Under the pieces are notes generated by a model that was not told the origin of the DNA, did no database searches, and saw only the letters and a list, made by a program, of their open reading frames with translations. Below, piece by piece: positions 1 to 7,586 of a stretch of DNA of 9,964 bases (positions within the stretch are counted from its first letter, which is position 1; each line of letters begins with the position of its first letter). Source of the stretch: an uncultured Flavobacteriales bacterium (GTDB lineage Bacteria; Bacteroidota; Bacteroidia; Flavobacteriales; Crocinitomicaceae); assembly GCA_946479125.1 (NCBI GenBank), contig CAMLET010000076.1, positions 1-9,964 of the forward strand. Reading direction: 5' to 3'. The translations under genes and the position numbers were made by a program.

Positions 1-81
1 CACGAGTTCGGTGCCGCGATAGACCGCGCCGCGCGCCGCGAAGCGCTGCGCCGCCTGGTCGAGGAGCGAGAACAGGTTCAT
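1..81 (-). CDS. Probable AMP-dependent acyl-CoA synthetase, N-terminal fragment (foreign GC-rich DNA)
   Basis: An ATG at 79-81 opens a frame that runs off the left edge after 27 codons, starting MNLFSLLDQAAQRFAARG and continuing AVYRGTELV. This pattern (N-L-[FL]-x-L-L-x-x-A-A-x-R, then x-A-V-x-x-G) resembles the extreme N-terminus of class I adenylate-forming enzymes, which activate carboxylic acids as acyl-adenylates and then acyl-CoA thioesters. None of the catalytic motifs is inside the window, so the family call rests on the N-terminus alone. GC content of bases 1-120 is about 72%, with almost every third position G or C, unlike everything to the right. The start overlaps a stop codon (ATGA at 78-81) of a different frame reading GDGPRRGMMGA, suggesting translational coupling to an upstream gene in its source genome. 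The source is probably an alphaproteobacterium such as a sphingomonad (inference). Confidence 0.45.
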   Translation of the reverse strand, partial: MNLFSLLDQAAQRFAARGAVYRGTELV

Positions 82-88
82 GCGCCCA

Positions 89-3000
89 TCATGCCGCGGC
101 GCGGGCCATCACCGTTCGCACTGAGCTTGTCGAAGTGCTGGTTGATTTGGGATTCAATAATTTCTTCGATTTCTTCACGAGTAAATCTCCGCCCTTTACC
201 ACTTTTACCCAACTTCCTTTGGATTGTGATCGAACAGAATTGTCGTACATGGCTTCTGCGTAAATTCCAGGCATGTAGTACGTTCCTAAGTAAGAAGCAT
301 TCACCTGAATGTTGAAATTCTTGCTCTGTCCAGGATTCAGGTTGAAGTAGGAGTAAACTCGGTCGTCACGAATGTCCTGATAATCCGCAGTACTTCCTGA
401 TTCATCGTCTGAAGCATCTGTACTCATTATTTCCCAGCCTGAAGGTAAAATCTGACTCAATGCCATTTCTTTGTACAGCGACTTGCTGGTGTTTGTGAGT
501 TGAACTGTTACGTAGAAATCCGTTCCCTGAACAATCTCTGCCGGATTCAGTTTTGTGCCATTCATGTTCTTGTAGTATACGAACATCTTCAGTTTTTTAT
601 CCAGTTTCTTCTCCTTTCCAATTTTTGGAATCTTTGAAGTGGTAAGGGAAACATAAATGGTGTTTGATGATGTGTTTTGAATGGTTACCTTTTTCTTTTT
701 ACCCCAATCCGATTCGCCGTATTGTTTATTGATGACAGGTTTCTTCGAATCGAGGTTTTCTCCGTTCAATTTTAGTTTTAATCCTGCCAATTTTGATGAA
801 CTGGATGTCATCGCAATCAAACCATAAGAAGTTTCCTGTGTACTCAACCAATTTCCAGAAGACAAGACTTCAGATATTTTTTTACGAAGAGCTGCTGATT
901 TACTTGGTTGAATGAGGTTGGTAATTTCCAGAATCATACATTCGTCTCTGAAATCGGAGCCAAAACTGTAAGAAAATTCTCTATACTTTTTGACAGTTGT
1001 TGAAGCATTCGAAACCAGTTTTTTCGCAATGTCTTTTTGTCCCGCTAAATGATAAGCTCCCGCCAAACGCCATTTTGCGACGTTCGATAAGTTGTCAATT
1101 TCCTTCATTCGGTTCATCGCACCTAATTCTGGAGCACCGGCTAAAGCTAAAGTGTAAAGTCTGTAAGCTTGTGTTAATTCATTCGTTGCTTCATCGTAAT
1201 CGTGAACGGTCCCTTTTGTGCTGCTCCAATTGTTCGCCATATCTTTTTGGAACGAAAGCCATTTGCTTTTCATTTCGCTGGAAACGGAATAACCTCTCAG
1301 CTCAGCTTCAATCATGAAATGTCCGGCGTAGTTTGTTCCCCATTCGTTTCCATCAGTTTTTCCAGGCCAGTATGCAAATCCACCTTGATAGTTCTGGAAA
1401 CTTTTATATCTGTTCAAAGCGATATTGATGTTTTTAACCATTTGTTCCTGATCTTTCGTTGGCAAATTCATCACATCTTGCGCTAATAATTGCGGGAAAA
1501 CTGCTGAAGTAGTTTGTTCAATACATCCGTGAGGATAACAGATCAGTTCATCCATTCGCTGTGCAAAATTGATAGGCTCAAACGAACTGGCTTCTATCAG
1601 AAATTTGTGAGTTCCGGCATAACCATCTGCGCTCACAGACATATTCACACTTTCTCCCGGGCGTAACTTTTTCATTGTCGTTTCGCGGACCACAGGATTC
1701 GCAGAACGTACGTCTACTTCAAATTCCTGAACAGCTCTTTCCGAACCTGATTCTGCAACAATTTTGATTTTCGCGATTCCGAGTTTATCCGCAACCTTTA
1801 ACTCAAAGTTTACCAATTCATCTCCAATTTCTTCGAAAGTCAGTTGCTGTGTGTTTCCGCCTTTGATTTGAAGGAAATCGTTCGTAGTAACAGAAACCTT
1901 TACGTTTTTGACGTTCTTTTCCATTGCAAAAACATCAATTGGTAACTGAATCGTTTCTGTTGGACCAAGCACGCGAGGTAAGGTTCCAAGAATCATCAGA
2001 GGCTTTTTAATTTGAACGGTACTTTCTGCTGAACCGAAACAATCATCGTTGTGAGCAACCACCATTACTCGCACAGAACCAATGTACGTTGGAAGTGAAA
2101 TTTCATGGGTTTGTTTTCCGCCAGCTGGCAAATAGAATGGTCCGATAAAATGAACCATTGGCTTGAAACGATTGGCTTTTGGTCCGGCTCCGTCGTTGGC
2201 AGAACCATCGCCACCAATACTGATCATTTTATTTAATTGACCGCCAAAAGCGCCAATTACATCGTCATACATATCCCAGGTTTCTACTCCAAGCGCTTCT
2301 TTCGAATAGAATTTGCTCCATGGATTCGGTGTTTTGAATCGAGTCAAATCGAGTAGTCCATCGTCAACAATGGCAACCGTGTATGTCATTGCTTTTCCAG
2401 TCGATTCCGAAACAGTTACTTTTTCAGTTGTTTCCGGTTTCCAGGTTTTATCGGTCGTGATTTTTGGTTCCAAATGCGTTTCAGGATCATCCACCATGAT
2501 CGGCATAATTCCATACATGCGAATTGGCAAGTCGTTTACGGTTGAACTGTGTGGCTGCAACAATGAAATGTGGATATACACATTCGGGGTCATTTCTGCA
2601 GTTGTGTTGAAGGTGAAAACTGTTTCTCCTTTTTCTGTCTCAATCCAGAATTTCTTCAAAATTTTCTTCTGAGATTCGATGGAAACCAATGCTCTTCCTG
2701 ACGAAGCTGTAGGCATACTTACTTTTACCTCTTCGCCTTTTTGATAGACTTTTTTATCCGTAGAAAAGTTCAACATCGAAGCAAAAGAGTTGTTACTCTG
2801 GTTTCCTCTGCTCCAGTAAGGCTGGTCGATTACAATGGTTTCACCTGTTTGGTGCTGACCGCGTTCGTCTGTTACAGTGATAAGAAAACGCCCGTATTGT
2901 TCTTCCGGAATTCCGAAGCTGAAAGCACTTTTCCCTGTTGATGTTATGATTGTTGAATCAAAAACCACCATGTTTCCGTTTCTGGAAATGAAATCCGTGA

Positions 3001-5695
3001 AATCATCTTCACCAGCTTCGTACCACCAGCGCCATTCCATTCGGTAAATGCGAACTTTTAGTTTTTTCTGTTGCGTACAGATCTTTCCGTTGACATCTGT
3101 AATAATCAATGGAAATGCATGCTTCGTGCCCGAAATTAAGCTATTGTCTGCTTCTTTCTTCGGAATTTTGATTCCCACGTAATGATTGTATGGTGAATAA
3201 TCTTCTGTGAAACGATCAATAGAATAGTTACCACTTTTTTCAAAAACACGTGTAGTGTAAGTTGCTTTCAGCACTCCAGGAGCATTGCTGATATTCGGGA
3301 TCATACATTCGAAATCTGTTTTACCTTCTGTATCGAGTTTTGAATCGAAGAGAACGGTTGGCATGCTTGACAATTGCTTAATGGGTGAATCGAAAACGTA
3401 ATCTTTGAAACCTTCAATTGCTGTTTTTTGCGCGTGTAATTCCACCTCGACCTTTGCTTCCAATTCCCGTGCAGGTGCTCCATGCAGCCATCTCGATTTC
3501 AGTACAGCATTACTGTCGGCAAAAGCACTTTTCGGAAGTTTCAGATCTATTTTTAGTCGATTTGGTTTAATGGTTTCAATACGAATGGATTTCGTGAATT
3601 CTCTTGATCCAACACGAGCTGTAACTGTGTAAATTCCTGTTGGAGCATATACTTCAGTTGCTGTTTTGAAGAGGTAATGACCGTTTAAAGATTGTGTAGT
3701 TGTAAGTGTTGAAACTTCAACTCCTGATTCGCTTGTAAGTGTAAAAGTGACAGGATGATTTGCCGGAAGTTTCTTTTCCAGATCACGTAGAATGAAGTTC
3801 ATGAAAATGGAATCACCTGGTCGCCAAACACCTCTTTCGCCGTAAATAAAACCTTGAATTCCTGCTTCGTTTGCTTCACCTTCTACATCAAACTCACTTG
3901 TTGAATTGGCGTGCATATTGCTTACTTTCAGATAACCGCGCTGTTTTCCGTGTTTTGCGACCATCAAAAACGGTTTGCGTGAAAAGTTGGTTTGCAGCAT
4001 TCCTTGAGAATCAGTATTTCCCGATGATATTACTTGTTTTTGGAAATCGTAGAAAGTGACATTCACATCGGAAATGGGAACGGTTGTATTCATATCGGTA
4101 ATGAAGGTGTGTCCAGTTTTAAAACCATCCATTTTGAAGATAATCCCAAGGTTTGAAGCAAGAATGTTGGTCGAAATTGCTTTTCCGTAGTAATAATCAT
4201 CACTGCACGGAGAATCTTCATTGTCGTATCCGCCCCATGAAGCATAACCGTCGTCCCAATCGTCCATGTGCCAGGTGTATTCATTCCATTCTTCGTCTTC
4301 TTCGGATTGTTCAGTGGTTTCACTTTCTACTGGACAATCGCAATAGGTGTCTTTTCTGTCGAACTTGATTGAAATTCGATAGATTGCCCCAGGTTCTGGT
4401 TTGATAAAATGTTCCAGATTCAAAACGTTGGTTGTCCAATTGGCTTTGTCTTTTTTTGGAATGTCCATGTCTATATTCTTCTCATAGATCTTCTTTCCGA
4501 AACGAAAGATGGCATCCGAACCATCGAGATCATTGACTTGCAAAAAGTGATGCACGTTTTCTTCATACACCTTTATTACCCGAACAGTTGCAGATTTCAA
4601 CCCAAGACTTTCAAAGGGAAAGATCAAACCTTTAGAATCGGGCAGAATAGAACCTTCTCCCAACATTCGCAATTGTGGACCAGGAAGCATGAACGTTACA
4701 TTTCGTGTTGTATCTCTTTCTGCCTTGATTCCCTTATGATTTCGAATTCCGGAGTGGACGTGAAGCTGTTTGGTTCCTTCAATATTATGAGGAAGATAAA
4801 CCGTGACCTGATTGTAATAAACCGAGAATGTTTCACCTTCAACGTCTCCAATATCGATTAAACCTTTCAAATCCTGATTTACCTGAAGCGCTTCGGAGAA
4901 TGTCAATACAACCGATTGTTCTTTTTCGTTTTTTACATCAATACTCACCACACTGAAGTCGTGAAGTGAAGCAATTTCTACATTTTTTGAGCCTCGCGAA
5001 GCTGAATTGATCGGTTCTCCATTCCAGGAAAGCTCCAATGTTCTGGATTTCTGTCCACGTTTCAGACTGTCAATTCTGAATGAATAGGAATTTCCGTCGT
5101 AACCTTCGTTGATAGTGATAGCCCGCGATTTTCCCTGATATTTCGCGTTCAGTACTTCTTTCAATTTCGATGTGTCGCAATAATCACTCAATGAAATGGT
5201 TCCGTCTACGTAATACCATTCGGTGTTGTACGAATCGTATTCCATAGCATAAACATCATCCACAGTGATTTTTTGAGGAATTGTAGCGAACTGAAACACA
5301 AATTCTTCATAACCGCTTTCTACTTTTGCCACTTTCTCTAAATCAAAAGAAACGGTATACAGTTGTCCGGATGGAAGTCGTTTCTTCGGTTCGAAAGTAA
5401 TGGTACGCTCATCTGTCCAGCTGGCTTTTCCTTCAATGGCAGGGCTTATTTCCAGAATTTCGTTCAGTATCTTATCGTCCATATTGGATTTAAGCTCCAA
5501 CTCATCAATAAGGGTAGAATCCATTTCATCCCTCAATTCAATGGTGATGTTTTCGACATTGGAAATAACACCATAAGTGTAACCGGCAATCCATTTTTGG
5601 TACTTTGGATCAACGGAAACAAGTGTTTCATTCTGCTTGCAACTGTAAAAGAGTGTAGCAGAAATGCAAATGACTAATAAGATAATACGATACAT
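89..5695 (-). CDS. Alpha-2-macroglobulin family lipoprotein (thioester protease trap); native C-terminus lost at junction
   Basis: This 1868-residue protein belongs to the bacterial alpha-2-macroglobulins, envelope proteins that trap attacking proteases after bait cleavage. An N-terminal hydrophobic segment ends in the lipobox-like LFYSC (C19), so it is probably a lipoprotein. Residues ~55-125 look like an Ig-like (Big_5/MG) domain. An MG2-type motif GVWRPGD lies around W624. A glycine-rich stretch at ~1158-1177, bait-like in position, precedes the MG7/A2M domain (MVHFIGPFYLPAGG, then SLPTYIGSVRVMVVA). The thioester is C1391-I-E-Q1394 within YPHGCIEQTTS, followed by an alpha-helical thioester-domain region to about 1640 and a C-terminal MG10-like domain ending near GIYAEAMYDNS. 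Length is typical for Bacteroidota members. Residues ~450-500 form an acidic, W/Y-rich insert with C452, C454 and C497. Codons left of about base 139 (STSTSSVRTVMARAAA) come from repeat and foreign DNA, so the true stop is unknown. The downstream neighbour (often pbpC beside such genes) is not visible. Confidence 0.93.
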   Translation of the reverse strand: MYRIILLVICISATLFYSCKQNETLVSVDPKYQKWIAGYTYGVISNVENITIELRDEMDSTLIDELELKSNMDDKILNEILEISPAIEGKASWTDERTITFEPKKRLPSGQLYTVSFDLEKVAKVESGYEEFVFQFATIPQKITVDDVYAMEYDSYNTEWYYVDGTISLSDYCDTSKLKEVLNAKYQGKSRAITINEGYDGNSYSFRIDSLKRGQKSRTLELSWNGEPINSASRGSKNVEIASLHDFSVVSIDVKNEKEQSVVLTFSEALQVNQDLKGLIDIGDVEGETFSVYYNQVTVYLPHNIEGTKQLHVHSGIRNHKGIKAERDTTRNVTFMLPGPQLRMLGEGSILPDSKGLIFPFESLGLKSATVRVIKVYEENVHHFLQVNDLDGSDAIFRFGKKIYEKNIDMDIPKKDKANWTTNVLNLEHFIKPEPGAIYRISIKFDRKDTYCDCPVESETTEQSEEDEEWNEYTWHMDDWDDGYASWGGYDNEDSPCSDDYYYGKAISTNILASNLGIIFKMDGFKTGHTFITDMNTTVPISDVNVTFYDFQKQVISSGNTDSQGMLQTNFSRKPFLMVAKHGKQRGYLKVSNMHANSTSEFDVEGEANEAGIQGFIYGERGVWRPGDSIFMNFILRDLEKKLPANHPVTFTLTSESGVEVSTLTTTQSLNGHYLFKTATEVYAPTGIYTVTARVGSREFTKSIRIETIKPNRLKIDLKLPKSAFADSNAVLKSRWLHGAPARELEAKVEVELHAQKTAIEGFKDYVFDSPIKQLSSMPTVLFDSKLDTEGKTDFECMIPNISNAPGVLKATYTTRVFEKSGNYSIDRFTEDYSPYNHYVGIKIPKKEADNSLISGTKHAFPLIITDVNGKICTQQKKLKVRIYRMEWRWWYEAGEDDFTDFISRNGNMVVFDSTIITSTGKSAFSFGIPEEQYGRFLITVTDERGQHQTGETIVIDQPYWSRGNQSNNSFASMLNFSTDKKVYQKGEEVKVSMPTASSGRALVSIESQKKILKKFWIETEKGETVFTFNTTAEMTPNVYIHISLLQPHSSTVNDLPIRMYGIMPIMVDDPETHLEPKITTDKTWKPETTEKVTVSESTGKAMTYTVAIVDDGLLDLTRFKTPNPWSKFYSKEALGVETWDMYDDVIGAFGGQLNKMISIGGDGSANDGAGPKANRFKPMVHFIGPFYLPAGGKQTHEISLPTYIGSVRVMVVAHNDDCFGSAESTVQIKKPLMILGTLPRVLGPTETIQLPIDVFAMEKNVKNVKVSVTTNDFLQIKGGNTQQLTFEEIGDELVNFELKVADKLGIAKIKIVAESGSERAVQEFEVDVRSANPVVRETTMKKLRPGESVNMSVSADGYAGTHKFLIEASSFEPINFAQRMDELICYPHGCIEQTTSAVFPQLLAQDVMNLPTKDQEQMVKNINIALNRYKSFQNYQGGFAYWPGKTDGNEWGTNYAGHFMIEAELRGYSVSSEMKSKWLSFQKDMANNWSSTKGTVHDYDEATNELTQAYRLYTLALAGAPELGAMNRMKEIDNLSNVAKWRLAGAYHLAGQKDIAKKLVSNASTTVKKYREFSYSFGSDFRDECMILEITNLIQPSKSAALRKKISEVLSSGNWLSTQETSYGLIAMTSSSSKLAGLKLKLNGENLDSKKPVINKQYGESDWGKKKKVTIQNTSSNTIYVSLTTSKIPKIGKEKKLDKKLKMFVYYKNMNGTKLNPAEIVQGTDFYVTVQLTNTSKSLYKEMALSQILPSGWEIMSTDASDDESGSTADYQDIRDDRVYSYFNLNPGQSKNFNIQVNASYLGTYYMPGIYAEAMYDNSVRSQSKGSWVKVVKGGDLLVKKSKKLLNPKSTSTSTSSVRTVMARAAA
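118..138. repeat. Dispersed TTCGACAAGCTCAG-type repeat at the chimeric junction
   Basis: On the plus strand bases 120-136 read ACTGAGCTTGTCGAAGT, flanked by inverted GCACT (118-122) and AGTGC (134-138). From memory, CACTTCGACAAGCTCAGTG-type elements are widespread intergenic repeats both in sphingomonads (often continuing into GCGAACGG, as here at 111-119) and in Bacteroidota (often continuing into ACC). Base composition changes here: about 72% GC in 1-120, about 33% in 141-180. The repeat is therefore the likely point where two genomes were joined by an assembler. Confidence 0.6.
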
Positions 5696-5711
5696 GACTT
5701 TGAGTTTGAAT

Positions 5712-5719
5712 CAAAGGTG
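5712..5719 (-). promoter_or_regulatory. Possible -7 element for the macroglobulin gene
   Basis: The minus strand reads CACCTTTG here, one mismatch from the Bacteroidota -7 consensus TAnnTTTG, about 16 bp before the macroglobulin ATG (5693-5695). No TTG is found 17-23 bp further upstream, so only half of the promoter pattern is present. It lies in the 148-bp divergent region shared with the small lipoprotein gene. Confidence 0.25.
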
Positions 5720-5797
5720 TGGCAATGCTAAAGAATAATGCGTGTTGTTTTAGAAGTCGAAATCAGGTTTTGATTATTCGTGGTCGAATGGACATTA

Positions 5798-5828
5798 TTT
5801 GATTTATCGCTTGTATTTCGTAGTATTG
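5798..5828 (+). promoter_or_regulatory. Bacteroidota-type promoter for the small lipoprotein gene
   Basis: TTTG at 5798-5801 is followed after 19 bp by TAGTATTG at 5821-5828. This matches the Bacteroidota primary-sigma pattern TTTG-N(17-23)-TAnnTTTG with one mismatch in the -7 box. Transcription would start around 5833-5835, giving a leader of roughly 10 nt before the ATG at 5844. This placement also argues against translation starting at the upstream TTG at 5799, which overlaps the -33 box. Confidence 0.45.
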
Positions 5829-5843
5829 TTTCAATTACAACTT

Positions 5844-6464
5844 ATGAAATATTTCTTCCTCCTAATAATACCAGTTCTTTTGATTTCCTGTAAAAAGGAT
5901 AATCCGCTTCCGCCACCAGAACCAGTTGTGGACTACCAATTAATTCATTCAGGTTTAATAGACGGTGTTCCGTATTCTCTGGACACCAATTCCACTTCCC
6001 CGATCATTTTCAAATCTTACATTATTGACGATTTTCTATACCGCTGGGTAAATGTTCGTGTTTGGACTGCCGGTGACAAGTTTGATGTGGATTCGGTTGC
6101 GACTGACGCTTACGCATTTAATATTGAAGTGGTTGTTCAGTACAGTTATTCTGAATTGGACAATGATGGAGAAATGCCTGAGTTGACAGCTTCAAAATTG
6201 GCAGCAGCAATTAATAATGGTGACTTTGAATGGAATGATGATGAAGAAATGAAGATGTTGAGTATGTTCGTTCATCATGGTGAATATTGGACAGGGATGT
6301 ACGGTGGAAACGATTTCGTAATTACAAACCCACAGGTACATGCAACGGCTATTGGAACACAATCGATCCAAATTACTGGAAGCGTTGATAGTTTAATGAT
6401 AGATAATACTCCGATGTTTGCTAACAATATCAATTTCAATTACACTATTCCTGTTCCACAATAG
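5844..6464 (+). CDS. Small lipoprotein of unknown function
   Basis: The 206-residue product begins MKYFFLLIIPVLLISC, a signal peptide with a good lipobox (LLISC, C16), so it should be lipid-anchored in the envelope. The mature N-terminus CKKDN is lysine/aspartate rich, loosely like the K-(D/E) surface-export signals described in Flavobacteriia, but it is not an exact match; surface display is only possible. A proline-rich tether PLPPPEP (residues 21-27) follows. The rest shows alternating hydrophobic/polar strands (for example YRWVNVRVWTAG and AFNIEVVVQYSYSE) and an acidic patch NDGDFEWNDDEEMK-like around residues 130-140, suggesting a beta-rich secreted domain. I recognise no family. The ATG at 5844 is chosen over an in-frame TTG 45 bp upstream because it starts the signal peptide exactly. 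The gene is divergent from the macroglobulin gene and 79 bp upstream of the methyltransferase. Confidence 0.85.
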   Translation: MKYFFLLIIPVLLISCKKDNPLPPPEPVVDYQLIHSGLIDGVPYSLDTNSTSPIIFKSYIIDDFLYRWVNVRVWTAGDKFDVDSVATDAYAFNIEVVVQYSYSELDNDGEMPELTASKLAAAINNGDFEWNDDEEMKMLSMFVHHGEYWTGMYGGNDFVITNPQVHATAIGTQSIQITGSVDSLMIDNTPMFANNINFNYTIPVPQ

Positions 6465-6474
6465 GCGAATTCAT

Positions 6475-6482
6475 TAACTTTG
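6475..6482 (+). promoter_or_regulatory. -7 promoter element (TAnnTTTG) before the methyltransferase
   Basis: TAACTTTG matches the Bacteroidota -7 consensus TAnnTTTG exactly, 10 bp after the lipoprotein stop codon. No good TTTG/TTG lies 17-23 bp upstream, so the -33 box is weak or absent. The predicted start near 6488 would give a leader of about 55 nt before the ATG at 6544 and would let the methyltransferase be transcribed separately from the lipoprotein gene. Confidence 0.45.
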
Positions 6483-6543
6483 CCGCAGGAAATCTGTTCA
6501 GAGATTGAAATGTCTTGCTTTGATTTCTCGAGAAATAGCGATT

Positions 6544-7386
6544 ATGATACATTATATAAAGAAGAAATTAGCGCAACGCAAACAAGCTAAGCATGGTGTT
6601 GTGGAGTATGGAAGTGAAATCAGAACTTTTGAAATTGAAGGTTATGGAAAAGTGGAGTTTGCACAATGGCTCCATCCTTCTGAAAAACCGGTAATCCTTT
6701 CTAAATCGCACATTGATTTTTACAAGAAACTAGCGAAACCGGGAAGTACAATCGTTGATATTGGAACCCATACAGGTGATACAACTGTTCCTATGGCTTT
6801 GGCAGTTGGAAAAGAAGGCTTGGTGATTGGTTTAGAGCCAAACAAATACGTTTTCAAGATTTTGGAAGTGAATGCAGGATTGAACAAAGCACAAACAAAT
6901 ATTGATGCTTACTGTTTTGCTGCGACCAAGGATGAAGGAAATTTCGTTTTCAATTATTCGGATGCGTCTTTTTGTAATGGAGGATTTTTATCTGAAATTG
7001 AAAATCAGAAACACAATCATATGTTTGAATTGGAAGTAACTGGTAAGAATTTACAGGATTTCTTATTCAAGAATTACGCTGATAGAGTAGAGACGATTGA
7101 TCTAATCAAAATTGATGCGGAAGGTTATGACAAAGAGATTTTAAAAACGTTACCGGATATTTTGACGAAATACCGTCCGAACTTGATGATTGAGTGTTAC
7201 AAGAAATTGACACCACAGGAGCGTGATGAACTGTATGACGTTGTTGATAATTACGGTTATCAGTTGTTCTATCTGGAGAATTTTGAAACGGACGGGAAGC
7301 AAGTTCCAATTGGAAAACACCAGATGAATGACCAAAAGCACTTTGAGATGCTGGCGATTCATAAGGATAAGTTGGAAAACGCATAA
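6544..7386 (+). CDS. FkbM-family SAM-dependent methyltransferase
   Basis: This 280-residue protein has the Rossmann-like SAM-binding fold of FkbM methyltransferases, which typically O-methylate sugars or secondary metabolites. Motif I is VDIGTHTGDTTVPMAL with D72 and G74. An acidic residue closing strand 2, E98 in GLEPNKY, would bind the SAM ribose. The family's hallmark late motif is IDLIKIDAEGYDKEILK with D191. A basic N-terminus (YIKKKLAQRKQAK) precedes the domain, with no signal peptide or membrane segment, so it is cytoplasmic. The ATG at 6544 is preferred to an in-frame TTG at 6505, which would add 13 residues (MKCLALISREIAI) outside the domain. A promoter element lies just upstream and a strong terminator directly downstream, so it is probably a single-gene unit or ends one with the lipoprotein gene. 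The acceptor cannot be predicted; a glycan is plausible because a GT4 glycosyltransferase is nearby, but that gene is convergent. Confidence 0.9.
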   Translation: MIHYIKKKLAQRKQAKHGVVEYGSEIRTFEIEGYGKVEFAQWLHPSEKPVILSKSHIDFYKKLAKPGSTIVDIGTHTGDTTVPMALAVGKEGLVIGLEPNKYVFKILEVNAGLNKAQTNIDAYCFAATKDEGNFVFNYSDASFCNGGFLSEIENQKHNHMFELEVTGKNLQDFLFKNYADRVETIDLIKIDAEGYDKEILKTLPDILTKYRPNLMIECYKKLTPQERDELYDVVDNYGYQLFYLENFETDGKQVPIGKHQMNDQKHFEMLAIHKDKLENA

Positions 7387-7396
7387 CAGATATTAT

Positions 7397-7427
7397 AACG
7401 TCGGCTACTAGCCGACGTTTTTCTTTT
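7397..7427 (+). terminator. Intrinsic terminator of the methyltransferase gene
   Basis: AACGTCGGCTA (7397-7407) and TAGCCGACGTT (7409-7419) are perfect inverted arms, giving in practice a CGTCGGC/GCCGACG stem with a TACTA loop. It is followed by a T-rich run TTTTTCTTTT (7418-7427). It begins 10 bp after the methyltransferase stop. On the other strand the downstream tract is ATAATATC and not a T-run, so it should work mainly in the plus direction. Confidence 0.85.
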
Positions 7428-7430
7428 CCC

Positions 7431-7446
7431 GTCCGCCGCGGCGGAC
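7431..7446. repeat. Perfect 16-bp GC palindrome
   Basis: GTCCGCCGCGGCGGAC is its own reverse complement over all 16 bases and sits 3 bp after the terminator T-tract. Its GC content is far above its surroundings. It looks like a short dispersed intergenic palindrome (REP-like), though no second copy is present in this window. Confidence 0.6.
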
Positions 7447-7468
7447 ACAAATTAGTAGGGCGCTTACA

Positions 7469-7488
7469 TCTCGACTCCGCTCGATGAC
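7469..7488. repeat. TCGAGCGGAGTCGAGA-type dispersed repeat
   Basis: TCTCGACTCCGCTCGATGAC is a sequence I recall as a common dispersed intergenic repeat in Bacteroidota (read on the other strand as GTCATCGAGCGGAGTCGAGA), often found in the same genomes as the TTCGACAAGCTCAG type seen at 118-138. It contains an inverted TCGA...TCGA core. Its presence here supports the idea that the main genome carries this repeat family. Confidence 0.5.
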
Positions 7489-7531
7489 CGCCAGAATGCC
7501 CAATTCTCATAGCGAGTCCGTTAGGCGAGCA

Positions 7532-7549
7532 GTTTCCGCAGGCGGAAAC
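7532..7549. repeat. 18-bp hairpin-forming palindrome
   Basis: GTTTCCGC (7532-7539) and GCGGAAAC (7542-7549) are perfect inverted arms separated by AG. There is no T-tract on either side, so it is not a standard terminator. It is one of several palindromes packed between the two convergent genes. Confidence 0.6.
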
Positions 7550-7550
7550 A

Positions 7551-7580
7551 TTTGCGTCTTTGCGGGATATTTTTGCGGGA
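7551..7580. repeat. Short tandem TTTGCG motifs
   Basis: TTTGCGTC (7551-7558) is followed by two exact TTTGCGGGA copies (7559-7567 and 7572-7580) spaced 13 bp apart. The run ends 9 bp before the glycosyltransferase stop codon. It resembles the cgcaaagacgcaaag-like strings common between Bacteroidota genes. Confidence 0.45.
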
Positions 7581-7586
7581 ATGTTT

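Noticed and set aside
91..315. Plus-strand frame starting MPRRGPSPFALSLSKCWLI
   Set aside because: It crosses the chimeric junction; the ALSLSKC part is a translation of the dispersed repeat, and the rest is antisense to the macroglobulin.
4409..4861. 150-codon open frame on the plus strand
   Set aside because: It lies wholly antisense inside the macroglobulin gene, has no recognisable domain and its composition follows the opposite strand; it is a shadow frame.
6505..6543. Upstream TTG start for the methyltransferase
   Set aside because: The 13 extra residues are not part of the family domain and the ATG at 6544 fits the usual N-terminus better.
7106..7510. 134-codon minus-strand frame across the methyltransferase 3' end and intergenic region
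   Set aside because: It is antisense to the conserved KIDAEGYDKEI region and crosses the terminator and palindromes; there is no domain and no initiation signal.
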